The position numbers and the translations under genes are program-made. The notes beneath the pieces were generated by a model. It ran no database searches. It saw nothing but the letters and a program-made list of their open reading frames with translations, and was not told the origin of the DNA. Positions 8,578 through 17,725 of a stretch of 64,000 nucleotides of DNA are shown in pieces. Positions within the stretch are counted from its first letter, which is position 1. Each line of letters starts with the position of its first letter. The DNA is from Alicyclobacillus acidocaldarius subsp. acidocaldarius Tc-4-1 (lineage in GTDB: Bacteria > Bacillota > Bacilli > Alicyclobacillales > Alicyclobacillaceae): assembly GCF_000219875.1 (NCBI RefSeq), contig NC_017167.1, positions 1,299,092 through 1,363,091 of the forward strand, written 5' to 3'.

Positions 8578-10101
8578 TTGAACGAAGCCCTGCGAAACAT
8601 CTGGACCCAGGCTCGGGGGAAATGGGCGGGGCTTCCAGCGCGATCGCGCCGAAATGTGATCATCGCCGCGTCCGCGCTTCTGGCAGCCCTTCTGGTGGTG
8701 GTGTTTGCGGCGACACGGCCGCACTACGTGACCATCATGGAGGGTTTGGATGACAAGTCCCTTGGCCAGGTTCAGCAAGAGCTAGACACCTTGAAGATTC
8801 CCAACGAGATTCAGGGTACGGCGGTGCTTGTGCCTGCGCGATACGCGGACGAGGCGCGCATCCAACTGGCGATGGCGGGGCTGCCCCAAAGCGGTTACGA
8901 CGCGTATTCGGGGATCACGACCTCGCTTGGTGAGACGCAGGACGAGTTCAACCTGCAGGTGTTGAACGCGCTGCAGCAGAGTCTGTCGGCGACCATCAGC
9001 GACATCAATGGCGTCGAATCCGCGCAAGTGCATATCGTCATGCCGCAGCAGCAGTTGTTCGTGACACAGCCGACGACCGATGCCAAGGCTTCGGTTTTCG
9101 TCGATCTCGGCCCGGGTGTGCAGTTGTCGTCCGCGCAGGTGTACGGCATTCAGCAGCTTGTGGCGCACTCCGTGCCTGGGCTCACGGTCGGCAATGTGAC
9201 GGTCGTGGACCAGTACGGCAATGTGCTGTCGAGCGACGTGACCCAAAACAACTCATCCAGTCCGGTGGGTTCGGCGGCGTCAGAACTCGCGATGAGAGAA
9301 AAGCTCGAAAACGATCTGCAGCAGACACTCATCTCTGGATTGCAGCAGATTGTGGGGGCCCAGAACGCCGTGGTGGTGGTGCACGCGAACGTGACGTTCA
9401 ACCAGACGCAGACCACCACGCACACGCTCATCAATGCTCCGGGATCGAACACCGGATTTATCACGAGCCAAGAGGTCCAGAAATCCCAGTCCTCGAGCGG
9501 ATCGCCCGGGGGCGCGGCGGGCCAGGCCGGGAGCAATCCCAATCTGAACAGCACCTATGCGGCGGCGGGAGGGGGAGCGACGAACTCCACGTCGTCTAAC
9601 ACCATCACGAACTACGCGTACAGCTATCAAAATCAGCAGACGACTGCGGATCCGATGCAAGTCCTCGGCTACTCGGTCGGTGTCTTACTCAACAGCAACG
9701 ACAAGAGCATTACGCCGGCCGTCGAGGCGCAGATTCGCAATTTTGTGCTCAGCGTGTTGGGATCCACGCCGACCCAGGGCAAGAACGTCGTGAGTGTCTC
9801 GGCCGTTCCGTTCGCGAATCCGATGCAGGCTGTTCCTGCGGCGCCCGGCGGGCGGACATGGGTGTTTGCGCTTGGAGGGCTGTTGCTTGCGGCCTTGGTT
9901 GTGGTGGGGTATCTGGTCTTCCGCCGTCGTCGGCAGCCTTCCGGCGAGGTGATTGAAATCCCAGCGGGTGAAACGTTCGAGCAGCCGCTCGAGGAGCTGC
10001 CGCTGACGCAGGAGGAGGTCCTGCGCAATCAGCTCATCCATCTGGCACAGCATCGACCGGACGACTTCGCGAGCTTGCTGAGGACCTGGCTGTCCGAATG
10101 A
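8578..10101 (+). CDS. fliF: Flagellar MS-ring protein FliF
   Basis: Membrane-embedded MS ring that nucleates flagellar assembly. The 507-residue protein has a first membrane helix around residues 23-45 and a second around 428-452. The conserved periplasmic YscJ-like region lies between them (for example LNALQQSLSATISDINGVESAQVHIVMP). A Ser/Gly/Asn/Gln-rich segment occupies roughly residues 300-350. The cytoplasmic tail would bind FliG, the next gene. The TTG start at 8578 has AGGGTGAG upstream. Confidence 0.95.
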   Translation: MNEALRNIWTQARGKWAGLPARSRRNVIIAASALLAALLVVVFAATRPHYVTIMEGLDDKSLGQVQQELDTLKIPNEIQGTAVLVPARYADEARIQLAMAGLPQSGYDAYSGITTSLGETQDEFNLQVLNALQQSLSATISDINGVESAQVHIVMPQQQLFVTQPTTDAKASVFVDLGPGVQLSSAQVYGIQQLVAHSVPGLTVGNVTVVDQYGNVLSSDVTQNNSSSPVGSAASELAMREKLENDLQQTLISGLQQIVGAQNAVVVVHANVTFNQTQTTTHTLINAPGSNTGFITSQEVQKSQSSSGSPGGAAGQAGSNPNLNSTYAAAGGGATNSTSSNTITNYAYSYQNQQTTADPMQVLGYSVGVLLNSNDKSITPAVEAQIRNFVLSVLGSTPTQGKNVVSVSAVPFANPMQAVPAAPGGRTWVFALGGLLLAALVVVGYLVFRRRRQPSGEVIEIPAGETFEQPLEELPLTQEEVLRNQLIHLAQHRPDDFASLLRTWLSE

Positions 10102-10132
10102 GGTCCGTACAGAGAGACTGGAGGCGATGGGT

Positions 10133-11143
10133 GTGCAGCGGCGGTCGTCGTTGACCGGGAGGCAGAAGGCTGCGGTGCTCATGATTGCGCTCGGCCAGGA
10201 CGTGGCCGCGCAGGTCATGAAGCGCTTGTCGCCGGAAGAGGTGGAGCAACTCACGTTCGAGATTGCCAACGTGAACAAGGTCGGGATGGAACAGCGGGAA
10301 GCGATTCTCGAGGAATTTCGCGATCTCGCCATGGCTCGGGACTACATTCAGACAGGCGGGATCGACTATGCGCGCGAGGTGTTGGAGCGGGCGCTCGGCG
10401 CACAGGGAGCGCAGGAGGTGCTTGCCAGGCTGACGTCGTCTCTCCAGGTTCGGCCTTTTCACTTTGCGCGCAAGGCCGATCCGAGTCAGATTTTGAGTTT
10501 TTTGCAGGATGAACACCCTCAGACGATTGCGCTGGTGCTCGCGTACTTGGAGCCCAGTCAAGCTGCGGCTATCCTCTCGGCCTTGCCCTCTGATCTCCAG
10601 GCGGAAGTGGCGCGGCGGATCGCCACGATGAAAGGCACCTCGCCTGACGTCGTGGCGGAGGTGGAAGAGATTTTGGAGAGCAAACTGTCCACCATGACGA
10701 GCGTGGATAACCAGCAGGCCGGCGGCATCGAGGCGATCGTCGAGATCCTGAATGGCGTGGATCGCGCCACGGAGAAAACCATTCTCGAGGAGCTGGCCAA
10801 ACGGGATCCAGAACTCGTCGACGAGATCAAGAAACGAATGTTTGTCTTCGAGGACATCATTTTCCTCGATTCGAAGGCCATCCAGCGCGTCATTCGCGAG
10901 GTGGATGCGAGAGATCTCCAGCTCGCGCTTCGCGTCGCGAGGGACGACGTCAAGGAGGTCATCTTCAATAACATGTCCAAACGCATGGCGGAGCAGTTCA
11001 AAGAGGATATGGAGTACATGGGCCCCGTCCGGCTTCGCGATGTGGAGGACGCTCAACAGCGCATCGTCGGTGTGATCCGCCATCTCGAGGATCTCGGCGA
11101 AATTGTCGTTTCGCGCGGAGGAGGGGACGACATCATTGTCTAG
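10133..11143 (+). CDS. fliG: Flagellar motor switch protein FliG
   Basis: C-ring protein that couples the stator to rotation and switching. It carries the family motif DEHPQTIALVLAYLEP mid-protein and a C-terminal charged motor domain (KRMAEQFKEDMEYMGPVRLRDVEDAQQ). The GTG at 10133 is preferred over the in-frame ATG at 10127, because GGAGG (10120-10124) is then eight bases away rather than two; the product is 336 residues. The 3' end overlaps fliH by a few bases. Confidence 0.95.
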   Translation: MQRRSSLTGRQKAAVLMIALGQDVAAQVMKRLSPEEVEQLTFEIANVNKVGMEQREAILEEFRDLAMARDYIQTGGIDYAREVLERALGAQGAQEVLARLTSSLQVRPFHFARKADPSQILSFLQDEHPQTIALVLAYLEPSQAAAILSALPSDLQAEVARRIATMKGTSPDVVAEVEEILESKLSTMTSVDNQQAGGIEAIVEILNGVDRATEKTILEELAKRDPELVDEIKKRMFVFEDIIFLDSKAIQRVIREVDARDLQLALRVARDDVKEVIFNNMSKRMAEQFKEDMEYMGPVRLRDVEDAQQRIVGVIRHLEDLGEIVVSRGGGDDIIV

Positions 11144-11924
11144 CGTCGTCAAGCGAGGTCGAATCGCGCCATTCGACGATGTTGTTCCGATTCCAGCTTT
11201 CTCGCAGGCGGTTGCGCCGGAAGCGAAGTTGGATGCTGCGAGCGCTGCTCCCAGCGTGCCCTCGGAAGAAGCCGCATGGCCGCTGTTGGCAGAGCGCATT
11301 CTGGCGGATGCGGAGCGGAAGGCCCAGCAGATCATTGCCGAGGCGATGGAAAGGGCGGCTTCCATCCTGGATGAGGCGCGGCTGGAGATGGAGCGGCGCG
11401 CACAGGCGGCCGAGCAGGAGGCACGCGAGCGGGGCATGGAGGAGGGGCGCCGCGCGGCGCGGTTGGAACTTGCGGAGGAGAAGTCGCGGCTACAGGCAAA
11501 GATGGACGCGCTCGCGCAGGAGCTTCGCGAGGATCACATCCGCTGGATCCAGGAGCAGCGCAAACCGATGGTCGACCTCGTCATGGCGGCTGCGCGCCGG
11601 CTCTTGCAGCGCGAACTGGCGCTATCGCCTGCGGACGTCGCCACACTCGTGGACGAGCTTCTCGGGCAGGTCGTGGCGGCATCCACGGTGTACGTGCGTG
11701 TGCATCCCGACGACTGCGAGTCGGTGCGCGAAGCCTCACCGCAGATCTCGCTGCGGCACGGCGGGGCCGTCGCCATTCAGGTGGTGCCCGACGTTTCGCT
11801 CGCACGAGGGGACTGCGTGATTGCGGCGGACGCCGTCGAGATCGACGCGCGGGTGGAGGTCCGTCTGAACGAGTTATCTCGCGTGCTTGCCGAACTCGCG
11901 GAGGAGGGGCCTCATGGCGCGTGA
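11136..11924 (+). CDS. fliH: Flagellar assembly protein FliH
   Basis: Regulator/stalk of the flagellar export ATPase FliI, related to V/F-ATPase E/b subunits. The 262-residue protein has a Glu/Arg/Ala-rich coiled-coil middle (about 45-130, ADAERKAQQIIAEAMERAA). Its C-terminal domain includes LARGDCVIAADAVEIDARVEVRL. I place the start at TTG 11136, nine bases after GGAGGAGGGG (11117-11126) and overlapping the fliG stop; an upstream TTG at 11103 is possible. It also overlaps fliI at its 3' end. Confidence 0.9.
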   Translation: MSSVVKRGRIAPFDDVVPIPAFSQAVAPEAKLDAASAAPSVPSEEAAWPLLAERILADAERKAQQIIAEAMERAASILDEARLEMERRAQAAEQEARERGMEEGRRAARLELAEEKSRLQAKMDALAQELREDHIRWIQEQRKPMVDLVMAAARRLLQRELALSPADVATLVDELLGQVVAASTVYVRVHPDDCESVREASPQISLRHGGAVAIQVVPDVSLARGDCVIAADAVEIDARVEVRLNELSRVLAELAEEGPHGA

Positions 11925-13239
11925 TTCGAGTTGGGTGGCCGAGGCGATTCGGGAGGTGGAGCGGAGGCAGTTCGTACGCCGCGCGGGGCGCGTGATGCGC
12001 GTCATTGGCCATACGCTCGAGGTCGCGGGGCCGACAGCGTCCCTCGGCGAACTGTGTGCGCTGGGTCGGGACGCGTCGGAAGGGCTGGGCGAGGTCATCG
12101 GATTTCACGAAGGGCGTCTCTATGTGGTCCCTCTGGGGCCTCTGCCTGACGTGTCGCCCGGAACGCCGGTTCGCTTTCTGGAGAGACAGTTTCGCATTCG
12201 TTGCGGGCCTGGCTTGGTCGGCCGGGTGTTGAACGGGCTCGGGGAGCCCATCGATGACCGAGGCCCCTTGGAAGGGCCGCTCGTGTGGCGGACCGTGGAT
12301 GCGCCGGCCATCTCTCCGCTTCGGCGGGGGCGCATCCGGTCGCCTTACGCCACGGGGGTGCGCGCCATCGACGCGCTGCTCACCATTGGCCGAGGCCAGC
12401 GCGTCGGTCTGTTCGCGGGAAGCGGCGTGGGCAAAAGTACGCTCCTCAGCATGATGGCCCGCGGCGGCCGTGCGGACGTGCACGTCATCGCGCTCGTCGG
12501 CGAGCGGGGCCGAGAGGTGAGAGAGTTCTTGGAGGACGATCTCGGCGAAGAGGGGATGAGGCGAAGCGTCGTGATCGTCTCCACCTCGGATGAGCCGGCC
12601 TACGTCCGAAGCAAGGCGGCCTTCGTGGCTACAGCTATTGCCGAACATTTTCGCGACGAAGGGATGCACGTGACGCTCATGATGGACTCGCTCACGCGTT
12701 TCGCGATGGCGGAGCGCGAGGTGGGGCTCGCCATGGGAGAGCCTCCTTCGTCTCGAGGGTACACGCCGAGCGTGTTTGCGAAGCTCCCTGTCCTTCTCGA
12801 GCGCACAGGACCGGGACCCGTGGGCGCCATTACGGCCGTGTACACGGTCTTGGTGGAGGGCGATGATCTCAACGACCCCATCGCCGACGCGGTGCGAGGC
12901 ATCCTGGATGGACATATCGTGCTTTCGCGCTCGCTCGCCAATCGAGGTCAGTTTCCCGCCATCGACGTCCTTCAGAGTCTTTCGCGTCTGTTTCCGTCCA
13001 TCGCCAAGGACGATCACCGTCGAGCGGCGGAGCGCGTGCGGGAATGGATGGCGCGGTATGGCGAGATCGAGGACCTGCTCCGCATTGGCGCGTACCGCGA
13101 GGGTACGGATCCGGCGGTGGATGAGGCCATCCGGCGCATGCCGGAGATCCTCGAGTTTCTTCGGCAACAAAAGAAGGAGACGGTTGCGTTTGAACAAGCT
13201 GTCGCGCAGTTGTTGAACCTCGCGGGGGATCGGGAATGA
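11914..13239 (+). CDS. fliI: Flagellum-specific ATP synthase FliI
   Basis: Hexameric ATPase that energises flagellar protein export. The 441-residue protein is F1-beta-like, with Walker A GSGVGKST at residues 169-176 and the family signature PPSSRGYTPSVFAKLP. The Walker B region is VTLMMDSLTRFAMAEREV. ATG 11914 follows GGAGGAGGGG and lies inside the fliH 3' end. Its stop overlaps the fliJ start (ATGA), consistent with coupled translation of fliHIJ. Confidence 0.96.
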   Translation: MARDSSWVAEAIREVERRQFVRRAGRVMRVIGHTLEVAGPTASLGELCALGRDASEGLGEVIGFHEGRLYVVPLGPLPDVSPGTPVRFLERQFRIRCGPGLVGRVLNGLGEPIDDRGPLEGPLVWRTVDAPAISPLRRGRIRSPYATGVRAIDALLTIGRGQRVGLFAGSGVGKSTLLSMMARGGRADVHVIALVGERGREVREFLEDDLGEEGMRRSVVIVSTSDEPAYVRSKAAFVATAIAEHFRDEGMHVTLMMDSLTRFAMAEREVGLAMGEPPSSRGYTPSVFAKLPVLLERTGPGPVGAITAVYTVLVEGDDLNDPIADAVRGILDGHIVLSRSLANRGQFPAIDVLQSLSRLFPSIAKDDHRRAAERVREWMARYGEIEDLLRIGAYREGTDPAVDEAIRRMPEILEFLRQQKKETVAFEQAVAQLLNLAGDRE

Positions 13240-13691
13240 ACAACTCCATTCACCGGTTGGCGAAGCGATACGAGGCGATTTGTTCCAAGAGGCGAGCCAT
13301 CGCCGAGCGAGAGTACGCGACCTCGGTCAGGGTAGAGAGCGAGGTCGCGGATCGACTGAAGGAGACGGAAGCGCGCCTCTTCCAAGCGCTCGCGGCGGCA
13401 TCGAACCTCCGCGAGGCGCGAGAATGGAGCGTTGTGGGGGCGTTTGCGAGCTATCTGGAGCAATTGGAGAGCCGGTTGACAGCCGAATGGGAAGCGAGCG
13501 CAGACGATGTAGAACGAAAGCGGCGTGAACTTCAGGCGCGGTACGGTGAGGCCGAGATGTGGAAGTCCTTGCGAGCGCGCCTCGACAACGCCAAGAGAAA
13601 CCGTGAGGAACGAGCGTGGCAGGCCGAGTTGGACGAATACGCCATCATGCGGGGGGCACGACGTTCATGGAAGCCAAGCGATCTTCGGTGA
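13236..13691 (+). CDS. fliJ: Flagellar export chaperone FliJ
   Basis: Coiled-coil stalk protein of the FliHIJ export ATPase complex. The 151-residue product is almost entirely predicted helix, rich in Arg, Glu and Ala, with RKRRELQARYGEAEMWKSL in its C-terminal half. This composition and the position after fliI identify it. ATG 13236 overlaps the fliI TGA. Family sequence conservation is low, so position weighs heavily in the call. Confidence 0.85.
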   Translation: MNNSIHRLAKRYEAICSKRRAIAEREYATSVRVESEVADRLKETEARLFQALAAASNLREAREWSVVGAFASYLEQLESRLTAEWEASADDVERKRRELQARYGEAEMWKSLRARLDNAKRNREERAWQAELDEYAIMRGARRSWKPSDLR

Positions 13692-14401
13692 GTGCGCGGA
13701 CCAAGTTGGAGGGAACGCCGCGGGGCGCAGCCCGCGAACCGCAACGGACATCAGGCCGGGCACCTCGCGAAGCGGACGGCCTGGGCGATTCGGCCGGACC
13801 GGCGCTCGATGACGGGAAGCCAGGGGTGGGCCGGAGAATCGTCACCATCGTCCTCTTGGTGTTCGTGCCGCTGGTCGTCGCCGCCGCTGCCATCGCGGCC
13901 GTGCTCGTCGTCCTGGGGGTTCCTGTGTGGCAAGACCTCCAACACCTGTTCAGGGGCAAAGGGTCACAGCCGTCCTCTGCCCAAGATGCAGCGCTGCGGC
14001 AGACTATCGCCATTGAGCGTTCGCAGATCCAATCGCTCGAATCTCAAGTGACTTCACTGAATCAACAGCTGTCGGCATCGCGCCAACAGGTTGCCTCGCT
14101 GCAGAACCAGGTGAAGAGCTTGCGCGCTGAGTTATCCTCCATCTCCAGCGGGCAGAAGCAGGGCGCGGCGGAGGCGAAGGTCCTCGCCCAGATGGATCCG
14201 TCGGCTGCAGCGCAGGTGCTTGAACACATGCCGGCATCTCAAGCGGCGTGGGCCATTGAATCGCTAAGCCCGGACGCGTCCGGGCCCATCCTTCAGGCGT
14301 TGCCGCCGGCAATGGCCAGCGCTTTGCTGCAGCAGTCCGCGCGGGACAGTCAAATCGCTTCGCTGTCCAACAGCACGGCGAATGCCGTCCCCTCTCCGTG
14401 A
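13667..14401 (+). CDS. MotE/YlxF-like protein with MgtE-N-type domain
   Basis: A 244-residue protein with a polar N-terminus (about 1-60), one membrane helix (IVTIVLLVFVPLVVAAAAIA and onward, about 63-90) and a coiled coil (about 120-165, IQSLESQVTSLNQQLSASRQ). A C-terminal MgtE-N-like helical repeat follows (AKVLAQMDPSAAAQVLEHMP). YlxF occupies the same fliJ-fliK slot in B. subtilis; related MotE proteins are proposed stator or motor chaperones. ATG 13667 lies 10 bases after GGGGGG, inside the end of fliJ. Role is inferred from position and architecture. Confidence 0.8.
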   Translation: MEAKRSSVSARTKLEGTPRGAAREPQRTSGRAPREADGLGDSAGPALDDGKPGVGRRIVTIVLLVFVPLVVAAAAIAAVLVVLGVPVWQDLQHLFRGKGSQPSSAQDAALRQTIAIERSQIQSLESQVTSLNQQLSASRQQVASLQNQVKSLRAELSSISSGQKQGAAEAKVLAQMDPSAAAQVLEHMPASQAAWAIESLSPDASGPILQALPPAMASALLQQSARDSQIASLSNSTANAVPSP

Positions 14402-14430
14402 TCGCTGGACTCCAGAAAGGAGGTGAATCT

Positions 14431-15684
14431 GTGGACGTGATGCGAGTGACCGGAGCACCGGCCCAGGCGAATGCAGACGATGGAGGCAAAAAACCCGCGG
14501 CGAAAGGTAAGCATGAGCTGGACCTGTCCGAGGTTTGGGCAGCTATCTTTGCGCAAGCCGGGGCGCTGTACCGCACGGCCGGACACGCGGCAGCGAGCGC
14601 AAGGGGGGAGGTGCAAGAATCCCCGTCGGGGCGCGCCGAAACGCCTTCTGCAGCGGAAACATCGCTTGTCCGTGCGCCAGGCGATGTGAGCACCGAGCGC
14701 ATGCTCTCTCAGGGATGGGCGATGGTGCACCGGCCGTCTGCGACAGCCACTCCTTCGGATGGCATCCAACGGGCGGACGGAGGCGCGGAGGGTACGCCTC
14801 AAGCGGGCGATCGACTTTTGGATACGCGTGACCGCGGGGCATGGGTGCATTCCGCCCGAACCGCACAGGTGGCTGAAAAGGCGCAGGAGACAGCGGCCGT
14901 GCAACGTACTCCCCAGGCGGATCCGCACGCAAGTGTCGCCACACGCGGCGTCCAGCGCGTGGCACGCGTGTCGGTCGATCACATCGGGGTGTCAAGTGTG
15001 AGAGGCACGAGCGGATCCGAGGTCAGCGTCGAATCAAACCGCGTGCTCCTTGGAAACGACGCCATGGCGAAACCGGAACGGACCCATGGGCGAACCGAGC
15101 GTCCGATATCGTCTTCGAGCGGCGAGACGACTTCCCACTCGGCGGCGGTAAACGAATTGCGCGCGTCGGTCGCGGCGCCGGTCATTGGATCGGTTGATCA
15201 ATACGCACAACGGAGCGACGTCGCGAAATCCGACATTCGAGCATCGGTGACGTCAACGCTCGGCTCGCTGGGCGAGGATCTGCGAGCGTGGGTGACGTCG
15301 ACGGAGGGCGCCGACCCGAAGACGTTGACCGTGGCGCTCGAACCCAAAGAGTTGGGATCCATGAAAGTGATTGTCCACCACGGCGACGAAGGTCTCCAGA
15401 TCCAGCTTGTGGCTTCGACCGCCGCAAGCGCGAACCTATTGGCCGCACAGCTTCCGACGCTGATGCAACAGATGGCGCAGGGCGGCTTGTCCGTCCGCGA
15501 CGTGAGCGTCGGATTGGCGACGGACGCTGGCGAAGCGGGAGGCGGGGAGCGGCAACGAGATCGAGGCGACGGTTCGGTGGGGGGAACCGCGGGCGCCGGG
15601 ACCCTCAGTTCCAGCCGCCTGGCGCGCGCGGGGTATGGAGCCAAGGGCGAATACCCGATGTCGCTCATCAATCTCTATGCGTGA
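14431..15684 (+). CDS. fliK: Flagellar hook-length control protein FliK
   Basis: Ruler and substrate-specificity switch for hook export. The 417-residue protein has a long, low-conservation polar N-terminal region. Its C-terminal Flg_hook domain holds LTVALEPKELGSMKVIV, then AAQLPTLMQQMAQGGLSVRD. GTG 14431 is chosen over the GTG at 14398, because a near-perfect AAAGGAGGTGA (14416-14426) ends four bases before it. Located between the motE-like gene and flgD, as in Bacillus. Confidence 0.92.
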   Translation: MDVMRVTGAPAQANADDGGKKPAAKGKHELDLSEVWAAIFAQAGALYRTAGHAAASARGEVQESPSGRAETPSAAETSLVRAPGDVSTERMLSQGWAMVHRPSATATPSDGIQRADGGAEGTPQAGDRLLDTRDRGAWVHSARTAQVAEKAQETAAVQRTPQADPHASVATRGVQRVARVSVDHIGVSSVRGTSGSEVSVESNRVLLGNDAMAKPERTHGRTERPISSSSGETTSHSAAVNELRASVAAPVIGSVDQYAQRSDVAKSDIRASVTSTLGSLGEDLRAWVTSTEGADPKTLTVALEPKELGSMKVIVHHGDEGLQIQLVASTAASANLLAAQLPTLMQQMAQGGLSVRDVSVGLATDAGEAGGGERQRDRGDGSVGGTAGAGTLSSSRLARAGYGAKGEYPMSLINLYA

Positions 15685-15695
15685 GGAGGGGAATT

Positions 15696-16175
15696 GTGGC
15701 GGTCAACCCAACTTCGTCTCTCAGCACACCTGTAAACGGTTTGGCCAGCGCGCAGACGGCCGCGCAGAGCGGGACCACGAGTTCTTCCAGTGCCAACGCT
15801 TCACAGACCTGGATGAACTCGCTGAACGAGAACGACTTCATGCAGCTTTTGGTCACGCAGTTGCAAAATCAGGATCCGCTCGATCCCGTCGATAACACGC
15901 AGATGCTCGCGCAGTTGGCGCAGTTCAGCGCACTCGAGGAGATGACTCAGGTGGCACAGACCGATGCGCAGGTTCTGAACGCTGTCCAAAACTTGGAGAG
16001 CGAGATGAGCCTGCTGATGGCGCACAGCCTCATTGGGGCGTCGGTCACGGTCCAGGACGCGAGTGGGAATCAGGTTCAGGGAACGGTGTCGTCTGTGACC
16101 ATGAATCAAGGCACACCTCAAATCGTCGTCAATGGAACTTCGTATCCGTTGACTCAGGTGGTTGGCATGGCGTGA
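15696..16175 (+). CDS. flgD: Flagellar hook assembly (capping) protein FlgD
   Basis: Hook-cap scaffold required for hook polymerisation. The 159-residue protein has a Ser/Ala-rich N-terminus, then the conserved block NDFMQLLVTQLQNQDPLDP with NTQMLAQLAQFSALEEM. A short C-terminal region follows (GASVTVQDASGNQVQGTVSS). GTG 15696 follows GAGGAGGGGAATT. It ends overlapping the GTG of the next gene. The protein is shorter than proteobacterial FlgD, as is usual in Firmicutes. Confidence 0.93.
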   Translation: MAVNPTSSLSTPVNGLASAQTAAQSGTTSSSSANASQTWMNSLNENDFMQLLVTQLQNQDPLDPVDNTQMLAQLAQFSALEEMTQVAQTDAQVLNAVQNLESEMSLLMAHSLIGASVTVQDASGNQVQGTVSSVTMNQGTPQIVVNGTSYPLTQVVGMA

Positions 16176-16555
16176 TCGATCCGGTTTCCTGGGCATGGCA
16201 GGGTGCCAATCTTTCGATCCATGGAGGCACACTCGCTTCGACAACGCGCAGTGAACCTGGGGCGTTTCGCCAGTTGATGCAGGACGCGCTTGCATCCTGG
16301 CGCGTGAGTCAGCACGCCACGCATCGCATGGAGGAGCGCGGCATCTCGCTGACTTCCGCGGACTGGCGGGCGATGGAGCAGGCGGCCAAACAGGCCGAAT
16401 CGAAGGGCGCGCGGGACGCCTACATGGTGATGGGAGATGTCGGTTTTGTGGTGCACCTGCCGTCGCGAACGCTGGTGACCGCCTTGAAGCACGAGGAACA
16501 TCCTATTGTCACCCAAATCGACAGCGTCGTCTTTGTGTCCAGGCCGGACCGCTAG
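16172..16555 (+). CDS. Flagellar operon protein (TIGR02530/Flg_new type)
   Basis: A 127-residue protein of the small family usually found between flgD and flgE in Firmicutes. The diagnostic core is VSQHATHRMEERGISLTSAD, then a helix rich in Ala/Lys (EQAAKQAESKGARDAYMVMG), then TLVTALKHEE and ending IDSVVFV. The biochemical role is not known; association with hook assembly is from gene neighbourhood. GTG 16172 overlaps the flgD TGA. Confidence 0.85.
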   Translation: MIDPVSWAWQGANLSIHGGTLASTTRSEPGAFRQLMQDALASWRVSQHATHRMEERGISLTSADWRAMEQAAKQAESKGARDAYMVMGDVGFVVHLPSRTLVTALKHEEHPIVTQIDSVVFVSRPDR

Positions 16556-16563
16556 GGGGCCTG

Positions 16564-16589
16564 CCCGGAGGGACCGACCGAACTCCGGG
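16564..16589 (+). other. RNA hairpin before the hook gene
   Basis: CCCGGAG (16564-16570) pairs with CTCCGGG (16583-16589) across a 12-base loop in the 61-base gap before flgE. No U-tract follows, so it is not a classical terminator. It may be an mRNA processing or stabilising element. Confidence 0.45.
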
Positions 16590-16616
16590 GGACGGCGCGA
16601 TTGGAGGGAACTTGAC

Positions 16617-17680
16617 ATGCTTCGTTCCATGAATTCGGCCATCTCAGGCATGCAGGCCTTTCAGACGGATCTCGACGTGGTGGGCAACAACATCGCGAAC
16701 GTCGAGACGGTGGGATTTAAGCAATCAGATGTGCAATTCGCAGATCTACTAAGCCAGACGATGTCCTTGGGCACGGCCGGAACAGCGCCGGGCACGGGCG
16801 GTTCCAGTGCCACGACAGGCCTCGGCGGAACGAACCCGGAGCAGGTGGGGCTCGGCGTGCAGGTGGCGGCGACCCAGATGGACATGTCGCAGGGTCCGGA
16901 CGAGACCACGGGCGTTCCGACGAACGTCGCCATTCAGGGCAACGGGTTCTTTGTCGTGACGGATGGGACGAACACGTATCTGACCCGGGCCGGGAACTTC
17001 TCGGTGGACAGCGCGGGCAACCTCGTGTTGCCGAACGGGGTGGTTGCCGAAGGGTATGAGGCGACCTCAGGTTCTTCGTCTTCTGGATCGTCGTCTTCTG
17101 GTTCGTCCGGTTCTGGGTCGACTTCTAGTTCGACGTCGCCTTCTCCGCCCTCAACCGCGTCCACGAGTCCTCCGTCGAAGCAAGTCAACGTGGCGCAATG
17201 GGCTCTGGACTGGGTGCAAAAAACGTATCATCAGCCGGTTCGGCAACTGCTTCCCAGGTCCAGGTGTCGAATGTGAGCATCGGGTCGAACGGTGCGATCA
17301 CCGCGACGTTTACGTACACTCCATCTTCGGGAAACTCTTCGGGGACTACTGGAACTTCCACGTCGAGCGGGCCGACGACATACACCGAAGTGCTCGGTTA
17401 CCTCGCCCTCGCCCAGGTTCCGAATCCGCAAGGGCTCGTGAGCGTGGGCGACAACCTGTTCAGCGCGTCGAGCCCGGCGGCTGGTCAGCCGACCTATTGG
17501 ACACCAGGGCAGGGGACGTACGGCACGCTTGCGTCTGGCGAACTGGAGGGTTCGAACGTCGACTTGTCGCAGCAGTTCGCGGAAATGATCGTCGCGCAGA
17601 ACGCGTACGTGGCGAACACGCACATGATCGGCACCGACAACGCCATCCTGCAGGCGCTTGTCAATATGAAGAACTCGTGA
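16617..17680 (+). CDS. flgE: Flagellar hook protein FlgE-type, frameshifted in this sequence
   Basis: Hook subunit. It starts MLRSMNSAISGMQAFQ with the rod/hook motif VVGNNIANVETVGFKQ, then VAIQGNGFFVV, and ends with SNVDLSQQFAEMIVAQNAYV. The frame breaks at an A6 run (17218-17223); one added A rejoins the halves into 354 residues. Bacillus FlgE is about 264. The excess lies largely in a Ser/Gly/Thr/Pro-rich tract (about residues 150-190) and a second near SSGNSSGTTGTST. GGAGGG precedes the ATG. Hairpins flank the gene on both sides. The break is most likely a homopolymer sequence error. Confidence 0.88.
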
Positions 17681-17689
17681 GGCGAGTGA

Positions 17690-17710
17690 GGGCGCGGCCT
17701 TGCCGCGCCC
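17690..17710 (+). other. Perfect 9-bp RNA hairpin after the hook gene
   Basis: GGGCGCGGC (17690-17698) and GCCGCGCCC (17702-17710) form a perfect stem with a CTT loop, 10 bases after the flgE stop and before the swrD ribosome binding site. No U-tract follows. It could stabilise the upstream hook message, cause partial termination, or dampen downstream expression. Confidence 0.55.
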
Positions 17711-17725
17711 CAGGGAGATGCGCGC

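Noticed and set aside
11581-13197. 538-codon minus-strand open frame over fliH and fliI
   Set aside because: Arg/His/Pro-rich translation with no domains; fliI on the other strand is unambiguous.
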